A stretch of DNA of 32,739 bases from Lachnospiraceae bacterium UBA7050 (GCA_002493905.1 DLAJ01000036.1:1-32739); one strand, 5' to 3'; positions 15,623-23,855 are shown, counted from the first letter of the stretch. The notes: a model not told the origin generated them from the sequence alone. Program-made: numbers and translations.

Positions 15623-16525
15623 TCAAATTCTTTGCCCGCGTCTGCCCTTCAAATATTGGTAAAACGTTTCCGCCGCAAAGCTTTTTCCCCGTCCCTTATC
15701 CGATACAATCTGGATGGACCGTCTTGGAGGAGCGCAGCTTATCGGTATCTGCACCAGCCTTTTTTGTTTCAATAAGGGCTTTGCCAGCTTTTCCGGGACA
15801 AAGCCGATCCCCAGATTGTTTATGATCAGCGGAAGCATGAGATCAGAGGTCGCGACTTCCATATCAAGCTCCATATCAATGCCCTGTTCAATAAAAAAAT
15901 TCCGATATAGGTCGTACGTCGCGCTTCCCCTTCCTAATCCGATCCATGGAAACCCGGAAAGTTCTTTCAACTCTAATGGCAGATCACACAAACGCTGATA
16001 TTGTGTCCCTCCTGCCAGTATTTCTTCAAAATCAAAAGCTTTTTCACACAGCATATTGGATGATACCGGAAACGGCGTTGTGATCACAGCAAAATCCAGA
16101 CTCCCGCCAGCGAGGTATTTGATTGTTTCATACGTTGAGTGGTTATGAATTTTGATTTTGATTTCAGGATATTCCATCTTAAAATCATGCAGGACATCCA
16201 GCAGATAAAGGTGGAGCGCCGTTTCTGTCGCGCCAATCTCTACCGTACCACAGATCCGTGAATCCTGCCTGCACAATTCCTCCTGCGCGTTCAGTAAATG
16301 TCTGTATGCGATCTCCACATGAGAATAAAGCCGCTCTCCTTCTTCCGTCAGGGAAATTCCCCTTGCCTCCCTGACAAAAAGCCTGCAGTGAAGCTGTGAT
16401 TCGAGCAGTTTCATAATCCGCGTCACATTCGGCTGGTTACTCCCTAACGCTGTAGCAGCCTTCGTCATGTTCCTGTATTTTGCGACATAATAAAAAATCT
16501 TATAATATTCAAAATTGATATCCAT
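15623..16525 (-). CDS. LysR family transcriptional regulator
   Basis: A 300-residue protein with the N-terminal winged helix-turn-helix (about 1-60: NFEYYKIFYYVAKYRNMTKAA ... GSNQPNVTRIMKLLESQLHCRLF) and a C-terminal substrate-binding-like effector domain (about 90-295). It is transcribed divergently from a MATE exporter with 155 bases between the preferred start codons, a common arrangement for a LysR protein regulating its neighbour. The ligand is unknown. No strong terminator was found before the glgP promoter. Confidence 0.9.
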   Translation of the reverse strand: MDINFEYYKIFYYVAKYRNMTKAATALGSNQPNVTRIMKLLESQLHCRLFVREARGISLTEEGERLYSHVEIAYRHLLNAQEELCRQDSRICGTVEIGATETALHLYLLDVLHDFKMEYPEIKIKIHNHSTYETIKYLAGGSLDFAVITTPFPVSSNMLCEKAFDFEEILAGGTQYQRLCDLPLELKELSGFPWIGLGRGSATYDLYRNFFIEQGIDMELDMEVATSDLMLPLIINNLGIGFVPEKLAKPLLKQKRLVQIPISCAPPRRSIQIVSDKGRGKSFAAETFYQYLKGRRGQRI

Positions 16526-16560
16526 ATATTTTTTATATTCCTGTCATGTATTATATGTAT

Positions 16561-16589
16561 TTTTCATATTTATCAAACGATATTATAAT
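16561..16589 (+). promoter_or_regulatory. candidate promoter of the MATE exporter
   Basis: TTTTCA (16561-16566) and TATAAT (16584-16589) are separated by 17 bp. They lie between the divergent LysR and MATE starts and are followed by about 90 bases of leader if translation starts at 16681. Confidence 0.5.
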
Positions 16590-16680
16590 GCAATTTCAGA
16601 AGAAAGTAAATCATGACAGTAAGCCGAAATCTGAACGGATGCAGAACATCAGGAACAAATTTCAGAAAGGATATGAATGG

Positions 16681-18018
16681 ATGAATAAGGACTTAACCAC
16701 AGGGAACCCTCAGACCGTATTATGGAGATTCTGCCTTCCCCTGTTTGGAAGCATTATCTTTCAGCAGCTTTACAACATTGCAGACAGTCTGGTCGCAGGT
16801 AAGCTGATCGGGGAAAACGCGCTGGCGGCTGTTGGTAACAGCTATGAGATCACATTAATCTTTATTGCATTTGCGTTCGGCTGTAATATGGGATGTTCCG
16901 TGATCGTCTCTCAATTATATGGCGCAAAAGATTACGGCAGATTAAAAACAGCGGTATCAACCGCCTGCATATTCAGCGCCTTTTTGTGTGCCGTATTAAT
17001 GCTTTCCGGCATCTTGGGATGCAGCCCCTTACTCCGTCTCATCCGGACACCCGATGAAGTATTTTCAGACTCAAAGTTATATCTGGATATTTATCTGTGG
17101 GGCCTGCCCTTTGTCTTTTTCTATAATATTGCAACCGGCATTTTTTCGGCATTAGGGGATTCCAAAACGCCTTTTTATTTTTTGGCGGTATCCTCCACGT
17201 CGAATATTGCAGTGGACATTTTATTTGTAAAGGCGTTTAACATGGGAGTGGCGGGCGTTGCGTGGGCTACCTTTTTATGTCAGGGAATCAGCTGCGTCCT
17301 CGCGGTTCTTACCGTGTATGTCCGGTTAAAAAAGATTCAGGTACCGGAAAATCCGCCGTTATTTGACGGAGGTCTTCTAAAAAAAATCATGATCATTGCC
17401 GTTCCGAGCATCCTGCAGCAGAGCTTTATTTCAGTTGGAAATCTTCTGATCCAGAGCGTCATTAACGGATTCGGCGCCTCTGTTATGGCAGGTTATTCCG
17501 CCGCAGTAAAGCTGAATAATCTGGTCATTACCTCTTTTACTACGATTGGAAATGGTATCTCCAATTTTTCAGCGCAGAATCTCGGCGCGCACCAATACGG
17601 CCGGATCAGGGAAGGTTTTCGTGCGGGAATTAAAATGGTATGGTGCCTGTGCGTCCCTTTCTGCATTTTATACCTGTTCTTTGGAAAGCCTCTGCTTCTG
17701 CTGTTTATGAAAGGGGAATCCGGCGCGGCAATGCTGACCGGCAGACAGTTTTTATGGATTCTTTCCCCTTTTTATTTTGTAGTATCTGCAAAGCTGGCTG
17801 CAGACGGCATACTGCGTGGAATCAGCGCCATGCGCCAGTTTATGACAGCTACCTTTATCGACCTGATACTCCGTGTGGCACTGGCCTTTCTTCTCTCAGA
17901 CCTCACAAAGTCAGCGACGGGCATATGGTGTGCATGGCCGATAGGCTGGACCATTGCCATGCTGTTTTCTGTTGCTTTTTACCGTGGCGAATGCAAAAAG
18001 CTCTGCCTTAACAGATAA
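16681..18018 (+). CDS. MATE family multidrug/small-molecule exporter
   Basis: A 445-residue membrane protein with twelve predicted helices. The opening VLWRFCLPLFGSIIFQQLYNIADSLVAG, the second-half counterpart IMIIAVPSILQQSFISVGNLLIQS and the NFSAQNLGAHQYGRIREGF segment are characteristic of the MATE family; such pumps use a sodium or proton gradient. The frame is open from 16546, but ATG 16681, with GAAAGG ten bases upstream, gives the standard length and removes a hydrophilic 45-residue extension. Its last 11 bases overlap the end of the convergent LacI-family gene. The substrate is unknown. Confidence 0.9.
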   Translation: MNKDLTTGNPQTVLWRFCLPLFGSIIFQQLYNIADSLVAGKLIGENALAAVGNSYEITLIFIAFAFGCNMGCSVIVSQLYGAKDYGRLKTAVSTACIFSAFLCAVLMLSGILGCSPLLRLIRTPDEVFSDSKLYLDIYLWGLPFVFFYNIATGIFSALGDSKTPFYFLAVSSTSNIAVDILFVKAFNMGVAGVAWATFLCQGISCVLAVLTVYVRLKKIQVPENPPLFDGGLLKKIMIIAVPSILQQSFISVGNLLIQSVINGFGASVMAGYSAAVKLNNLVITSFTTIGNGISNFSAQNLGAHQYGRIREGFRAGIKMVWCLCVPFCILYLFFGKPLLLLFMKGESGAAMLTGRQFLWILSPFYFVVSAKLAADGILRGISAMRQFMTATFIDLILRVALAFLLSDLTKSATGIWCAWPIGWTIAMLFSVAFYRGECKKLCLNR

Positions 18019-19003
18019 TATCCAGATATTCCAGCCGCACGATCTGATAATCAAGCACGACATTTCGCCCCTCCATGCCGTTTAACAACTGCGCAACTTC
18101 CTTGACTGCCTCCTCGGATACATGGCTGAAATCCTGTCTGACCGTATACATCTGCTTGCCGACATATCCCATGAGCGTAATGCCGTCAAAGCCGCAGACC
18201 GGATGATACACGTTCATCTCGGTCAGCGCTTTCATCGCACCGATCGCCATCAGATCGGAAGCACAGACAATCGCGTCTGTATTTTTCCCATACCGGAATG
18301 TCAGCTCACGCGCCCTGAGCTCGCTGAACTCCCCGTAATGAACCGTCAGCTTAAATCCTTTTTCCTCCGCCAGTCTGCGGATTCCCTTTGTGCGTTCTTC
18401 CGTCACATATCCGTTTCTTTTTCCCGCGAGATACAGCACGTTCTCCACGTTTGTTGGGTTGGACTCTATCGTCACTTTCGCAACCTCATACTGCGCGCGC
18501 TCCTGATCGATCCAAATGGAAGAGGTATTCGGATTCGCCAGCGGATAATCAATGACCACCGTTTTGAAGTACTGGCTTTGTATAAGCCGGTGCAGCACCT
18601 TATCATCCTTTGACAATCCATAAATGATCACGCCGCCGATATTCTGTGACCGCAGATAGCGTGTGATTTCCTCCAATGTTTTATCCTGTATCATGCTGAA
18701 AAACACCGTCTGCACATCAAGACTCAATTCTCTCGCCTGACGGATAGCTCCTGAAAGATACTGCATGTCAATTTCGTCGATCGCCTGTGTCTGCTGATTC
18801 AGATTGATGATCAGCGCCACGCGCGCCGACTGCTTGGAGGACAAAGCGGATGCAACCGCGTTCGGCACAAAATTGAGTTCTTCAATCGCCTCGTTGACCT
18901 TCCGCTTTGTCTCCTCACTCACATTCGGATAACCGTTTAATACCTTGGACACTGTTGAAATTGCTACGCCTGCCTGCTTTGCCACATCTTTGATGGAAAC
19001 CAT
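18008..19003 (-). CDS. LacI family transcriptional regulator, probable maltodextrin regulator
   Basis: A 331-residue LacI/GalR protein. The helix-turn-helix and hinge (about 1-60: SIKDVAKQAGVAISTVSKVLNG) precede a periplasmic-binding-protein-like sugar domain (about 62-330: ALIINLNQQTQ, GVIIYGLS, DAIVCASDLMAIGAMKAL, GFDGITLMGYVGKQMYTVRQD). A consensus promoter with an operator just downstream of the -10 box precedes it, implying autorepression. A near-identical operator at the glgP promoter links it to maltodextrin or glycogen use. That link is inference from the sites, not from homology of the sugar domain. Confidence 0.88.
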   Translation of the reverse strand: MVSIKDVAKQAGVAISTVSKVLNGYPNVSEETKRKVNEAIEELNFVPNAVASALSSKQSARVALIINLNQQTQAIDEIDMQYLSGAIRQARELSLDVQTVFFSMIQDKTLEEITRYLRSQNIGGVIIYGLSKDDKVLHRLIQSQYFKTVVIDYPLANPNTSSIWIDQERAQYEVAKVTIESNPTNVENVLYLAGKRNGYVTEERTKGIRRLAEEKGFKLTVHYGEFSELRARELTFRYGKNTDAIVCASDLMAIGAMKALTEMNVYHPVCGFDGITLMGYVGKQMYTVRQDFSHVSEEAVKEVAQLLNGMEGRNVVLDYQIVRLEYLDIIC

Positions 19004-19036
19004 TTTTCCGCTCCTGTTCTATGCTGGGCGCCGCCG

Positions 19037-19084
19037 CGGTATCATGACAGCACAGGTTCCTAATACCATACGTTCATGATACCG
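19037..19084. repeat. 11-bp inverted repeat in the LacI-family gene leader
   Basis: CGGTATCATGA (19037-19047) and TCATGATACCG (19074-19084) are exact complements separated by 26 bases. In the leader mRNA they form a hairpin between the operator and the start codon. It may be a second protein site or simply mRNA structure. Confidence 0.55.
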
Positions 19085-19099
19085 CACACAGCCTTATAT

Positions 19100-19144
19100 G
19101 GAAATCGTTTTCCTTATTATAGAATGATTTTAATACCTTGGCAA
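19100..19144 (-). promoter_or_regulatory. promoter and operator of the LacI-family gene
   Basis: On the minus strand TTGCCA (19144-19139), a 17-bp spacer and a perfect TATAAT (19121-19116) form a strong sigma-A promoter. The dyad GGAAAACGATTTCC (19113-19100) lies right at the expected transcription start, as in autorepressed LacI-family genes. Confidence 0.75.
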
Positions 19145-19172
19145 GAAATTTTTATATCGCGATTTCCCAAAC

Positions 19173-20078
19173 TTACTTTTTGATTTTTCGTACCGGACGC
19201 AGTATTTCGTAGCCGATCACTTCCGGATAATGGCGCTGGTAATCGTTGCAATCCTCCTCGTTCCATTCGTAGCCGTTTGTTTTGGGGTCATAATTCCATG
19301 CCAGCTTTTCCACTTTTTCCATGACCTCACCGCAGTCCTTTAGATAATCGAAAGGCGGGTGAAAGAAAACAAGATAATCGCTGGCAGGCAGCTCCCTCAT
19401 TTCAAATCCCTCCGGAATCACGCCCTGATAATCTTCCGGTACGCCAAATCCATAAAAATAACCTTTCCTCCCATTTTCGTAAAACCAGCCGGCCGTGTGA
19501 CAGGTCACAATCGGATGCGAAACATGACTCATGCTGTCTATGATCCCGCAGACGCTGTCACAGTCATGCCTGCCCCAGAAACTCATATAATCAGCCGCCT
19601 CCAAATCCCAGATACCGATATATTTGTGCGCCGGAATATGCTCTACGCGCACATGCGCTTCCGTCAATAATGTCTGATTCATCGTAGATCCTCCTTTTTT
19701 CCTATAATGTTCAGGGAAGAAAACGACTTTTAAGTTGGAAAGAGCGATCGGAACGGGATTTTTCCGATATGCGGCCGGTGTACATCCGAACGCATTCATA
19801 AAAGCTCTCGTCAGAGCCTCCTGTGAGGAAAATCCATATTTCATCGCGATATCGAGGATCCGGACATTGGTATCCCGAATTTCCAAAGCAGCCATGGCAA
19901 GCCGTCTGCCGGCGATATAGCGCTTCAACGTCATTCCCGTAATCTCGTGAAAACGACTGGAACAATAATAGGGCGAATATCCAATCTGATTGGACATTTC
20001 TAGCAGAGTCGGAGCTTCTGTCAGATGCGCTTCGATCCAGTCTATCATTTTTTGCACGGTCTCATTCCACTCAAACAA
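19173..20078 (-). CDS. AraC family regulator with GyrI-like effector domain
   Basis: A 301-residue protein with an N-terminal pair of AraC helix-turn-helix motifs (about 8-105: LLEMSNQIGYSPYYCSSRFHEITG and ILDIAMKYGFSSQEALTRAF) and a C-terminal GyrI-like small-molecule binding domain (about 135-295). The domain order is that of Rob/SoxS-like clostridial regulators that sense hydrophobic compounds or drugs. The start is TTG at 20078 with GGAGG seven bases upstream. The sequence AACATAGA...TCTATGTT at 20107-20141 may be its own operator. No target gene is evident nearby. Confidence 0.88.
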   Translation of the reverse strand: MFEWNETVQKMIDWIEAHLTEAPTLLEMSNQIGYSPYYCSSRFHEITGMTLKRYIAGRRLAMAALEIRDTNVRILDIAMKYGFSSQEALTRAFMNAFGCTPAAYRKNPVPIALSNLKVVFFPEHYRKKGGSTMNQTLLTEAHVRVEHIPAHKYIGIWDLEAADYMSFWGRHDCDSVCGIIDSMSHVSHPIVTCHTAGWFYENGRKGYFYGFGVPEDYQGVIPEGFEMRELPASDYLVFFHPPFDYLKDCGEVMEKVEKLAWNYDPKTNGYEWNEEDCNDYQRHYPEVIGYEILRPVRKIKK

Positions 20079-20106
20079 ATGTCTTCCTCCTTGTCAAAAA
20101 CAGGAT

Positions 20107-20141
20107 AACATAGAATCGGGCAATCCGTTTTGATCTATGTT
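20107..20141. promoter_or_regulatory. candidate operator upstream of the AraC/GyrI-like gene
   Basis: AACATAGA (20107-20114) and TCTATGTT (20134-20141) are perfect 8-bp inverted arms 19 bases apart, about 30 bases before the TTG start. They could be a regulator site or an mRNA hairpin. Confidence 0.4.
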
Positions 20142-20231
20142 GCAATATCCGATTGATCATACTAAATGAGAAACTTAAAGCTGACAGCTCTGTCACACGT
20201 TCTTCCGGGATTGAGGAATTTCCTAACAGCT

Positions 20232-20268
20232 AAAAAAAGAACCGGACCATCGCTGGATGATCCGGCTC
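20232..20268 (-). terminator. intrinsic terminator of the phosphofructokinase gene
   Basis: A 13-bp stem (20268-20256 with 20251-20239) has a 4-base loop and is followed by seven T on the minus strand. Its two non-Watson-Crick positions are G-U pairs only in the minus-strand RNA, confirming direction. It begins about 16 bases past the stop codon. Confidence 0.9.
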
Positions 20269-20283
20269 CCTTGTTCGTCATCT

Positions 20284-21528
20284 TTATTTCTCAAACAGCT
20301 CTTTCATCACGATATGGCGCGGAAGACCGTCCACATAAACTGGCGTGAGCTCGCCCATGATGAGCGGACGCGCATATGCGATATACTTCTCGTTTAAGTT
20401 CGTGCCATCCTCTGTGAACCACTCGTCGGGAACATGTCTCTCGACGTTTGCGATCTCATGAATATCATAGGAGCTCGTACCGCACTCATACGGGTCCTCT
20501 CCGTCTCTTGTAAAGATGATCATCTTGCCCGTCTCGCCGTTTGCGGCTGCCTTCATCGCATCCGCGCCCGCCTGGAACGCCTCGTTGATATCCGTTAAGG
20601 AAGCTAAATGAGTCGCCGCTCTCTGAAGTGTGGAAAACTCAATCGCACGGGTCTTTAAGCCGGTCTCTGCCGCAACAAGCTGCGCAAGGTATGCCGCCGT
20701 GCCGGACATCTGCTTATGACCGAACGCATCAACAGCCACATTTTCATTGGCAAGCTCGCACACATAACGCCCGTCGGCAATATGAACGCCCTCGGATACC
20801 GCAATGACAACGGAGCTCTTTGTCGCGCCAAGTTCTTTTACTTTTGCCATGAAAGCATCCATATCAAATACTTTCTCCGGCAGATAAATTGCATCCGCAC
20901 CGGAGCAGTCGCTTCCCTTTGCGAGCGCCGCTGCCGCTGTCAGCCATCCTGCATTTCTTCCCATGATCTCAACGATACATACGGTCGGTTTCTTCGCGCC
21001 GAAGGACTCGTTGTCGCGAATGACTTCCTTTAAGGATGTCGCAATATATTTTGCCGCGGAACCGTAGCCCGGGCAGTGGTCCGTGATCGGAAGGTCGTTA
21101 TCAATCGTTTTCGGTACGCCCATGAAGCGCTGGCTCTTTCCATGCGCCGCCGCATAATCGGAAAGCATCTTTACGGTATCCATGGAATCATTACCGCCCG
21201 CATAGAATAAGCACTCGATATCATGCTTCTCCATGATCTCAAATACCTTCTCATAAACATCCTCATGCCCCTCGATCTTCGGCATTTTGAAACGGCAGGA
21301 ACCCAAAAACGCAGAAGGCGTCCTCTTCAAAATCTCCACATTGACCGGATCGGAGAAATATTCGTCCATATCGCAGAGCTTGTCCTCCAAAAATCCTTCG
21401 ATTCCGTGTACCATACCGTAAACTTTGTTCACGCCAAGCTTCTTTGCCTGCACGTACACGCCCGCGATGGAAGAATTGATGACGGCGGTGGGTCCGCCGG
21501 ACTGTCCAACAACAATATTACCCTTCAT
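20284..21528 (-). CDS. 6-phosphofructokinase, diphosphate-type signature
   Basis: Phosphorylates fructose-6-phosphate in glycolysis. The 414-residue length and motifs place it in the PfkA superfamily: VGQSGGPTAVINSS, GGNDS (111-115), PKTIDND (139-145), MGRNAGW. The Lys in PKTIDND and the Asp of GGND mark diphosphate-using members; ATP enzymes have GTIDND and GGDG. The usual GGDD is GGND here. The start has AAGGAG upstream, and a promoter lies about 80-110 bases before it. It is monocistronic with its own terminator. Confidence 0.9.
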   Translation of the reverse strand: MKGNIVVGQSGGPTAVINSSIAGVYVQAKKLGVNKVYGMVHGIEGFLEDKLCDMDEYFSDPVNVEILKRTPSAFLGSCRFKMPKIEGHEDVYEKVFEIMEKHDIECLFYAGGNDSMDTVKMLSDYAAAHGKSQRFMGVPKTIDNDLPITDHCPGYGSAAKYIATSLKEVIRDNESFGAKKPTVCIVEIMGRNAGWLTAAAALAKGSDCSGADAIYLPEKVFDMDAFMAKVKELGATKSSVVIAVSEGVHIADGRYVCELANENVAVDAFGHKQMSGTAAYLAQLVAAETGLKTRAIEFSTLQRAATHLASLTDINEAFQAGADAMKAAANGETGKMIIFTRDGEDPYECGTSSYDIHEIANVERHVPDEWFTEDGTNLNEKYIAYARPLIMGELTPVYVDGLPRHIVMKELFEK

Positions 21529-21567
21529 TTTGACCTCTCCTTATGATTTGTTTTATTTTTCTCTAAA

Positions 21568-21593
21568 CATACTGAACCTTTGATGCCAGTATG
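21568..21593 (-). promoter_or_regulatory. hairpin in the phosphofructokinase leader
   Basis: CATACTG and CAGTATG form exact arms (21568-21574 and 21587-21593) around a 12-base loop, between the promoter and the start codon. Possible operator or mRNA structure; no riboswitch class recognised. Confidence 0.35.
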
Positions 21594-21607
21594 CCCACAT
21601 CGCTCTC

Positions 21608-21636
21608 ATTATATCAAATCGGCATTGCCGGCACAA
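21608..21636 (-). promoter_or_regulatory. promoter of the phosphofructokinase gene
   Basis: On the minus strand TTGTGC (21636-21631), a 17-bp spacer and a perfect TATAAT (21613-21608). The tandem 22-bp repeat begins just upstream of the -35. Confidence 0.65.
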
Positions 21637-21640
21637 GCAT

Positions 21641-21682
21641 AAAATGCCAGATTCTTCCTCACAAAATGCCAGATTCTTCCTC
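21641..21682. repeat. tandem 22-bp duplication
   Basis: Twenty bases starting AAAATGCCAG are repeated exactly at 21641-21660 and 21663-21682, giving a period of 22. It lies between the lipoprotein gene end and the phosphofructokinase promoter. Confidence 0.85.
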
Positions 21683-21725
21683 TGCACTGTTACCTCTGCA
21701 CAAGTTCTTCGACTGAACACTGTTA

Positions 21726-21797
21726 CCGGCGGTAAGGACTCCGGCTCCCGCCATCCTTGTCCCGGCAGTAAGGGTTCCGGCTCCCGCCATCCTTACT
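21726..21797. repeat. tandem 36-bp duplication overlapping the lipoprotein stop
   Basis: Two 36-bp units (21726-21761, 21762-21797) share a 19-base core, TCCGGCTCCCGCCATCCTT, and differ at a few positions. The second unit includes the stop codon of the lipoprotein gene (21793-21795). Confidence 0.8.
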
Positions 21798-22533
21798 CCG
21801 CCTCCGAAAAGAACATAGTTTCCGCACTGCCGTGAAACGCTTCCATCCACGAAACGCTTCCCACCTGAGAAAACGCAACATAATAGGTCTGATCCGCATC
21901 CACGATATATTCGAGCTGCTCGTAATGAACACCCCTTAGATGATAGGAAAGCTCCACCACATAGGCAGGCTGGTTCCAGACCGATACCGCCTCGTAACGC
22001 GTCAGTGCAATATCCGGACGCTCCCCGTACTGCTCCTCATACGCATCTGCCAGATACTGGATAAACTGTTCCTGTCCCCCCGCCATCGTCTGTTCAAAAT
22101 CATTTGTTTTTTCTGTTGTATAAATATAAACATTAGACTGGTCGTCCGGATAATTCTGGTTCAGGTACAGTCCGCTTGTCGTCGATTCAACATAGCCTGC
22201 TGGAAGCGTGATCGTAAGCCTTCCAGCCTGCGCGGTCTTCTGCGTGCCTGCCTCCCTGTTTCCCGACGTACCGCCGCCTTCTCCGTTTCCCGATGCGCCG
22301 CCCTGCGTACTGACGATATCAGAACTGCCAAATGGTTCGCTGCCAACTGTCCCATCCGGACCGACTCCATTCTCAGGTACAATATCCTGCACGCCGTTTT
22401 CCGCCGGGACCTCCTTCGCACAGCCTGCTGCCATACACAGCATTCCCAAAAGCAGCCCGACAGCCGGCAGAATTTTCATGCGCTTTTTTCTTTTTGTATA
22501 GCCGGTTCTATCTCCCGCCACGGCAGCCGTCAT
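21793..22533 (-). CDS. lipoprotein of unknown function
   Basis: A 246-residue secreted lipoprotein. A long basic N-region (to KRKKR), a hydrophobic core and the lipobox MAAGC predict lipidation at the Cys near residue 38. A Gly/Ser/Asn-rich linker (about 40-105) leads to a globular domain (about 105-246) starting RLTITLPAGYVES, with many aromatic residues. No known catalytic motif is seen. ATG 22533 is chosen because GGAGGAAGGAGC lies directly upstream; an inner ATG at 22479 has no site. The MazG-like gene ends 16 bases upstream, so they may be cotranscribed. Confidence 0.8.
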   Translation of the reverse strand: MTAAVAGDRTGYTKRKKRMKILPAVGLLLGMLCMAAGCAKEVPAENGVQDIVPENGVGPDGTVGSEPFGSSDIVSTQGGASGNGEGGGTSGNREAGTQKTAQAGRLTITLPAGYVESTTSGLYLNQNYPDDQSNVYIYTTEKTNDFEQTMAGGQEQFIQYLADAYEEQYGERPDIALTRYEAVSVWNQPAYVVELSYHLRGVHYEQLEYIVDADQTYYVAFSQVGSVSWMEAFHGSAETMFFSEAE

Positions 22534-22549
22534 GCTCCTTCCTCCTGCT

Positions 22550-22888
22550 TTACGTCCATCTTCTCATATTCTTATGATGCTTTTCCCGATAAACCGTCTT
22601 TAATTCATCAACGGTAATTCCGTAGCAGAGCAGAATGTCATTAAAATACATCATGACGTCTGCCAGCTCCTCAACAAAATGAGTCCGCACTTTCGGGTCG
22701 CCGGCGATTTGGGCATCTCCGTCCTTCTTGACAATGTCGATCACTTCCCCTAATTCTGACATCAGCCACAGCAGCTTGTTTCTGCCCGTCTGCGGACACA
22801 TAGATTCCCACTGTCCCTTATAGTGCTCCTGAAGTTCGGTCTGCATGCGCTGCATTTCCAAAAAACCAAAGTCTTCCACCCTGAACAT
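22550..22888 (-). CDS. MazG-like nucleotide pyrophosphohydrolase
   Basis: A 112-residue all-alpha protein with the metal-binding pattern of the MazG/dUTPase-like superfamily: ExxE at 45-48 (SELGEVIDIVKKDG) and ExxD at 74-77 (HFVEELADVMMYFND). Such enzymes hydrolyse nucleoside triphosphates to monophosphates, often in nucleotide-pool cleaning. The start is uncertain because the G-run sits right against the ATG; ATG 22855 is the alternative. It lies between the DUF3795 gene (15 bases) and the lipoprotein gene (16 bases), probably one transcript. Confidence 0.8.
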   Translation of the reverse strand: MFRVEDFGFLEMQRMQTELQEHYKGQWESMCPQTGRNKLLWLMSELGEVIDIVKKDGDAQIAGDPKVRTHFVEELADVMMYFNDILLCYGITVDELKTVYREKHHKNMRRWT

Positions 22889-22903
22889 CCCCCTGTCAAT
22901 CGG

Positions 22904-23362
22904 TCATTTTCTCCGCCTGAATACCACAATTTCCGGGTCTGAACCATTTTCTCCGTATTCGCAGACCAGCAGATAGTTTTCATCCGCAGTCAGCCCGTAG
23001 CACCTTGCGCTTCCCTTTTTTCCAACCTGATTGCCGAGATAAATCTTATCCTCTTCCCAGAATCTGATTTTCTGTCCGCCCGGCAGTAGATATTCCAGAT
23101 TCACAAAAGAACCCTTCAGCGCGTAAAGCGTCGTGACTTCCTCCATATCTTCAATTCCCAGATCACGAATCTCCAAAAGAAGCTTCTCTTTTAAGCTGCA
23201 TGTGCCGCCGGTCTTAAAAAAATCTTCGCACCGCTCCTGCCCTTTGCTCTTACAGCAGGCGGCAATCATGCAGTTTTTGCCGAGCACCCCGCAGCCCTCG
23301 CAGTTTTCTTTTCCCTCACATTCCGAACAGTCCAGACCGCATACTGCAATTGAATCTCCCAT
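22904..23362 (-). CDS. DUF3795 domain protein with Cys-rich N-terminus
   Basis: A 152-residue protein. The first 55 residues hold the Cys clusters of DUF3795: CGLDCSECEG, CEGCGVLGKNC, IAACCKSKGQERCEDF, likely zinc or iron-sulfur ligands. The C-terminal part (about 95-150) is a beta-rich segment not typical of the minimal DUF3795 module. The role of the family is unknown. It is the first gene of a probable DUF3795-MazG-lipoprotein transcript. Confidence 0.75.
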   Translation of the reverse strand: MGDSIAVCGLDCSECEGKENCEGCGVLGKNCMIAACCKSKGQERCEDFFKTGGTCSLKEKLLLEIRDLGIEDMEEVTTLYALKGSFVNLEYLLPGGQKIRFWEEDKIYLGNQVGKKGSARCYGLTADENYLLVCEYGENGSDPEIVVFRRRK

Positions 23363-23403
23363 ATCCCCGCTCCATTCTTATCTGATTTTCTTGTTAAGTA
23401 TGC

Positions 23404-23455
23404 AAAAAGCGGCGTAAAATGCAAGCCATTGCAATTCGTTTTCACGCCGCTTTTT
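23404..23455. terminator. bidirectional intrinsic terminator
   Basis: Perfect 12-bp arms AAAAAGCGGCGT (23404-23415) and ACGCCGCTTTTT (23444-23455), with T runs on either strand. On the minus strand it follows the DUF4177 gene. Confidence 0.85.
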
Positions 23456-23506
23456 ATAGCAAAACACTATAAATATCCGGTCAAATCCGAGCTCCCGAGT
23501 CAATGA

Positions 23507-23764
23507 TCATCGGATTCTTTCAAATACCATAGTCGCCTGAATCCGGTCACCACCACCAAATCCCTTGCTCCCACCATTGGATGTAGTAATCGTATGCAGA
23601 CGATAACCTTTCGCAGCTTGTGCGTTTATGGCTGCTTCCAATTCAGTCAAATTTCCGGAACCAGTTCCAAAAAACTTTTCTTTCAATGTAACCTGCAGAA
23701 CAACATAATCCAAATTCTCCCCGGATGCATGGGAAAAAGTGGACGCATCAGCATAGTTTGGCAT
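23507..23764 (-). CDS. DUF4177 domain protein
   Basis: An 85-residue protein whose core LDYVVLQVTLKEKFFGTG ... LEAAINAQAAKGYRLHTITT ... ATMVFER matches the small DUF4177 fold, often found as a single-domain protein in Firmicutes. The central Gly-rich loop (NGGSKGFGGGDR) may be a binding site. GAGAGGGG lies seven bases before the ATG. It has its own promoter and terminator. Function unknown. Confidence 0.8.
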   Translation of the reverse strand: MPNYADASTFSHASGENLDYVVLQVTLKEKFFGTGSGNLTELEAAINAQAAKGYRLHTITTSNGGSKGFGGGDRIQATMVFERIR

Positions 23765-23826
23765 AATAATACCCCTCTCTTTCTTAAGAATAATGTTCCC
23801 CCATATCTATAAACCTTTTTCGAACT

Positions 23827-23855
23827 ATGATAACACACTTGATTTGAGATAACAA
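23827..23855 (-). promoter_or_regulatory. promoter of the DUF4177 gene
   Basis: On the minus strand TTGTTA (23855-23850), 17 bp and TATCAT (23832-23827), about 60 bases before the start codon. Confidence 0.5.

Noticed and set aside
16546..16680. N-terminal extension of the MATE protein
   Set aside because: The added 45 residues are hydrophilic, include the promoter's -10 box and are not part of the family; ATG 16681 has a binding site.
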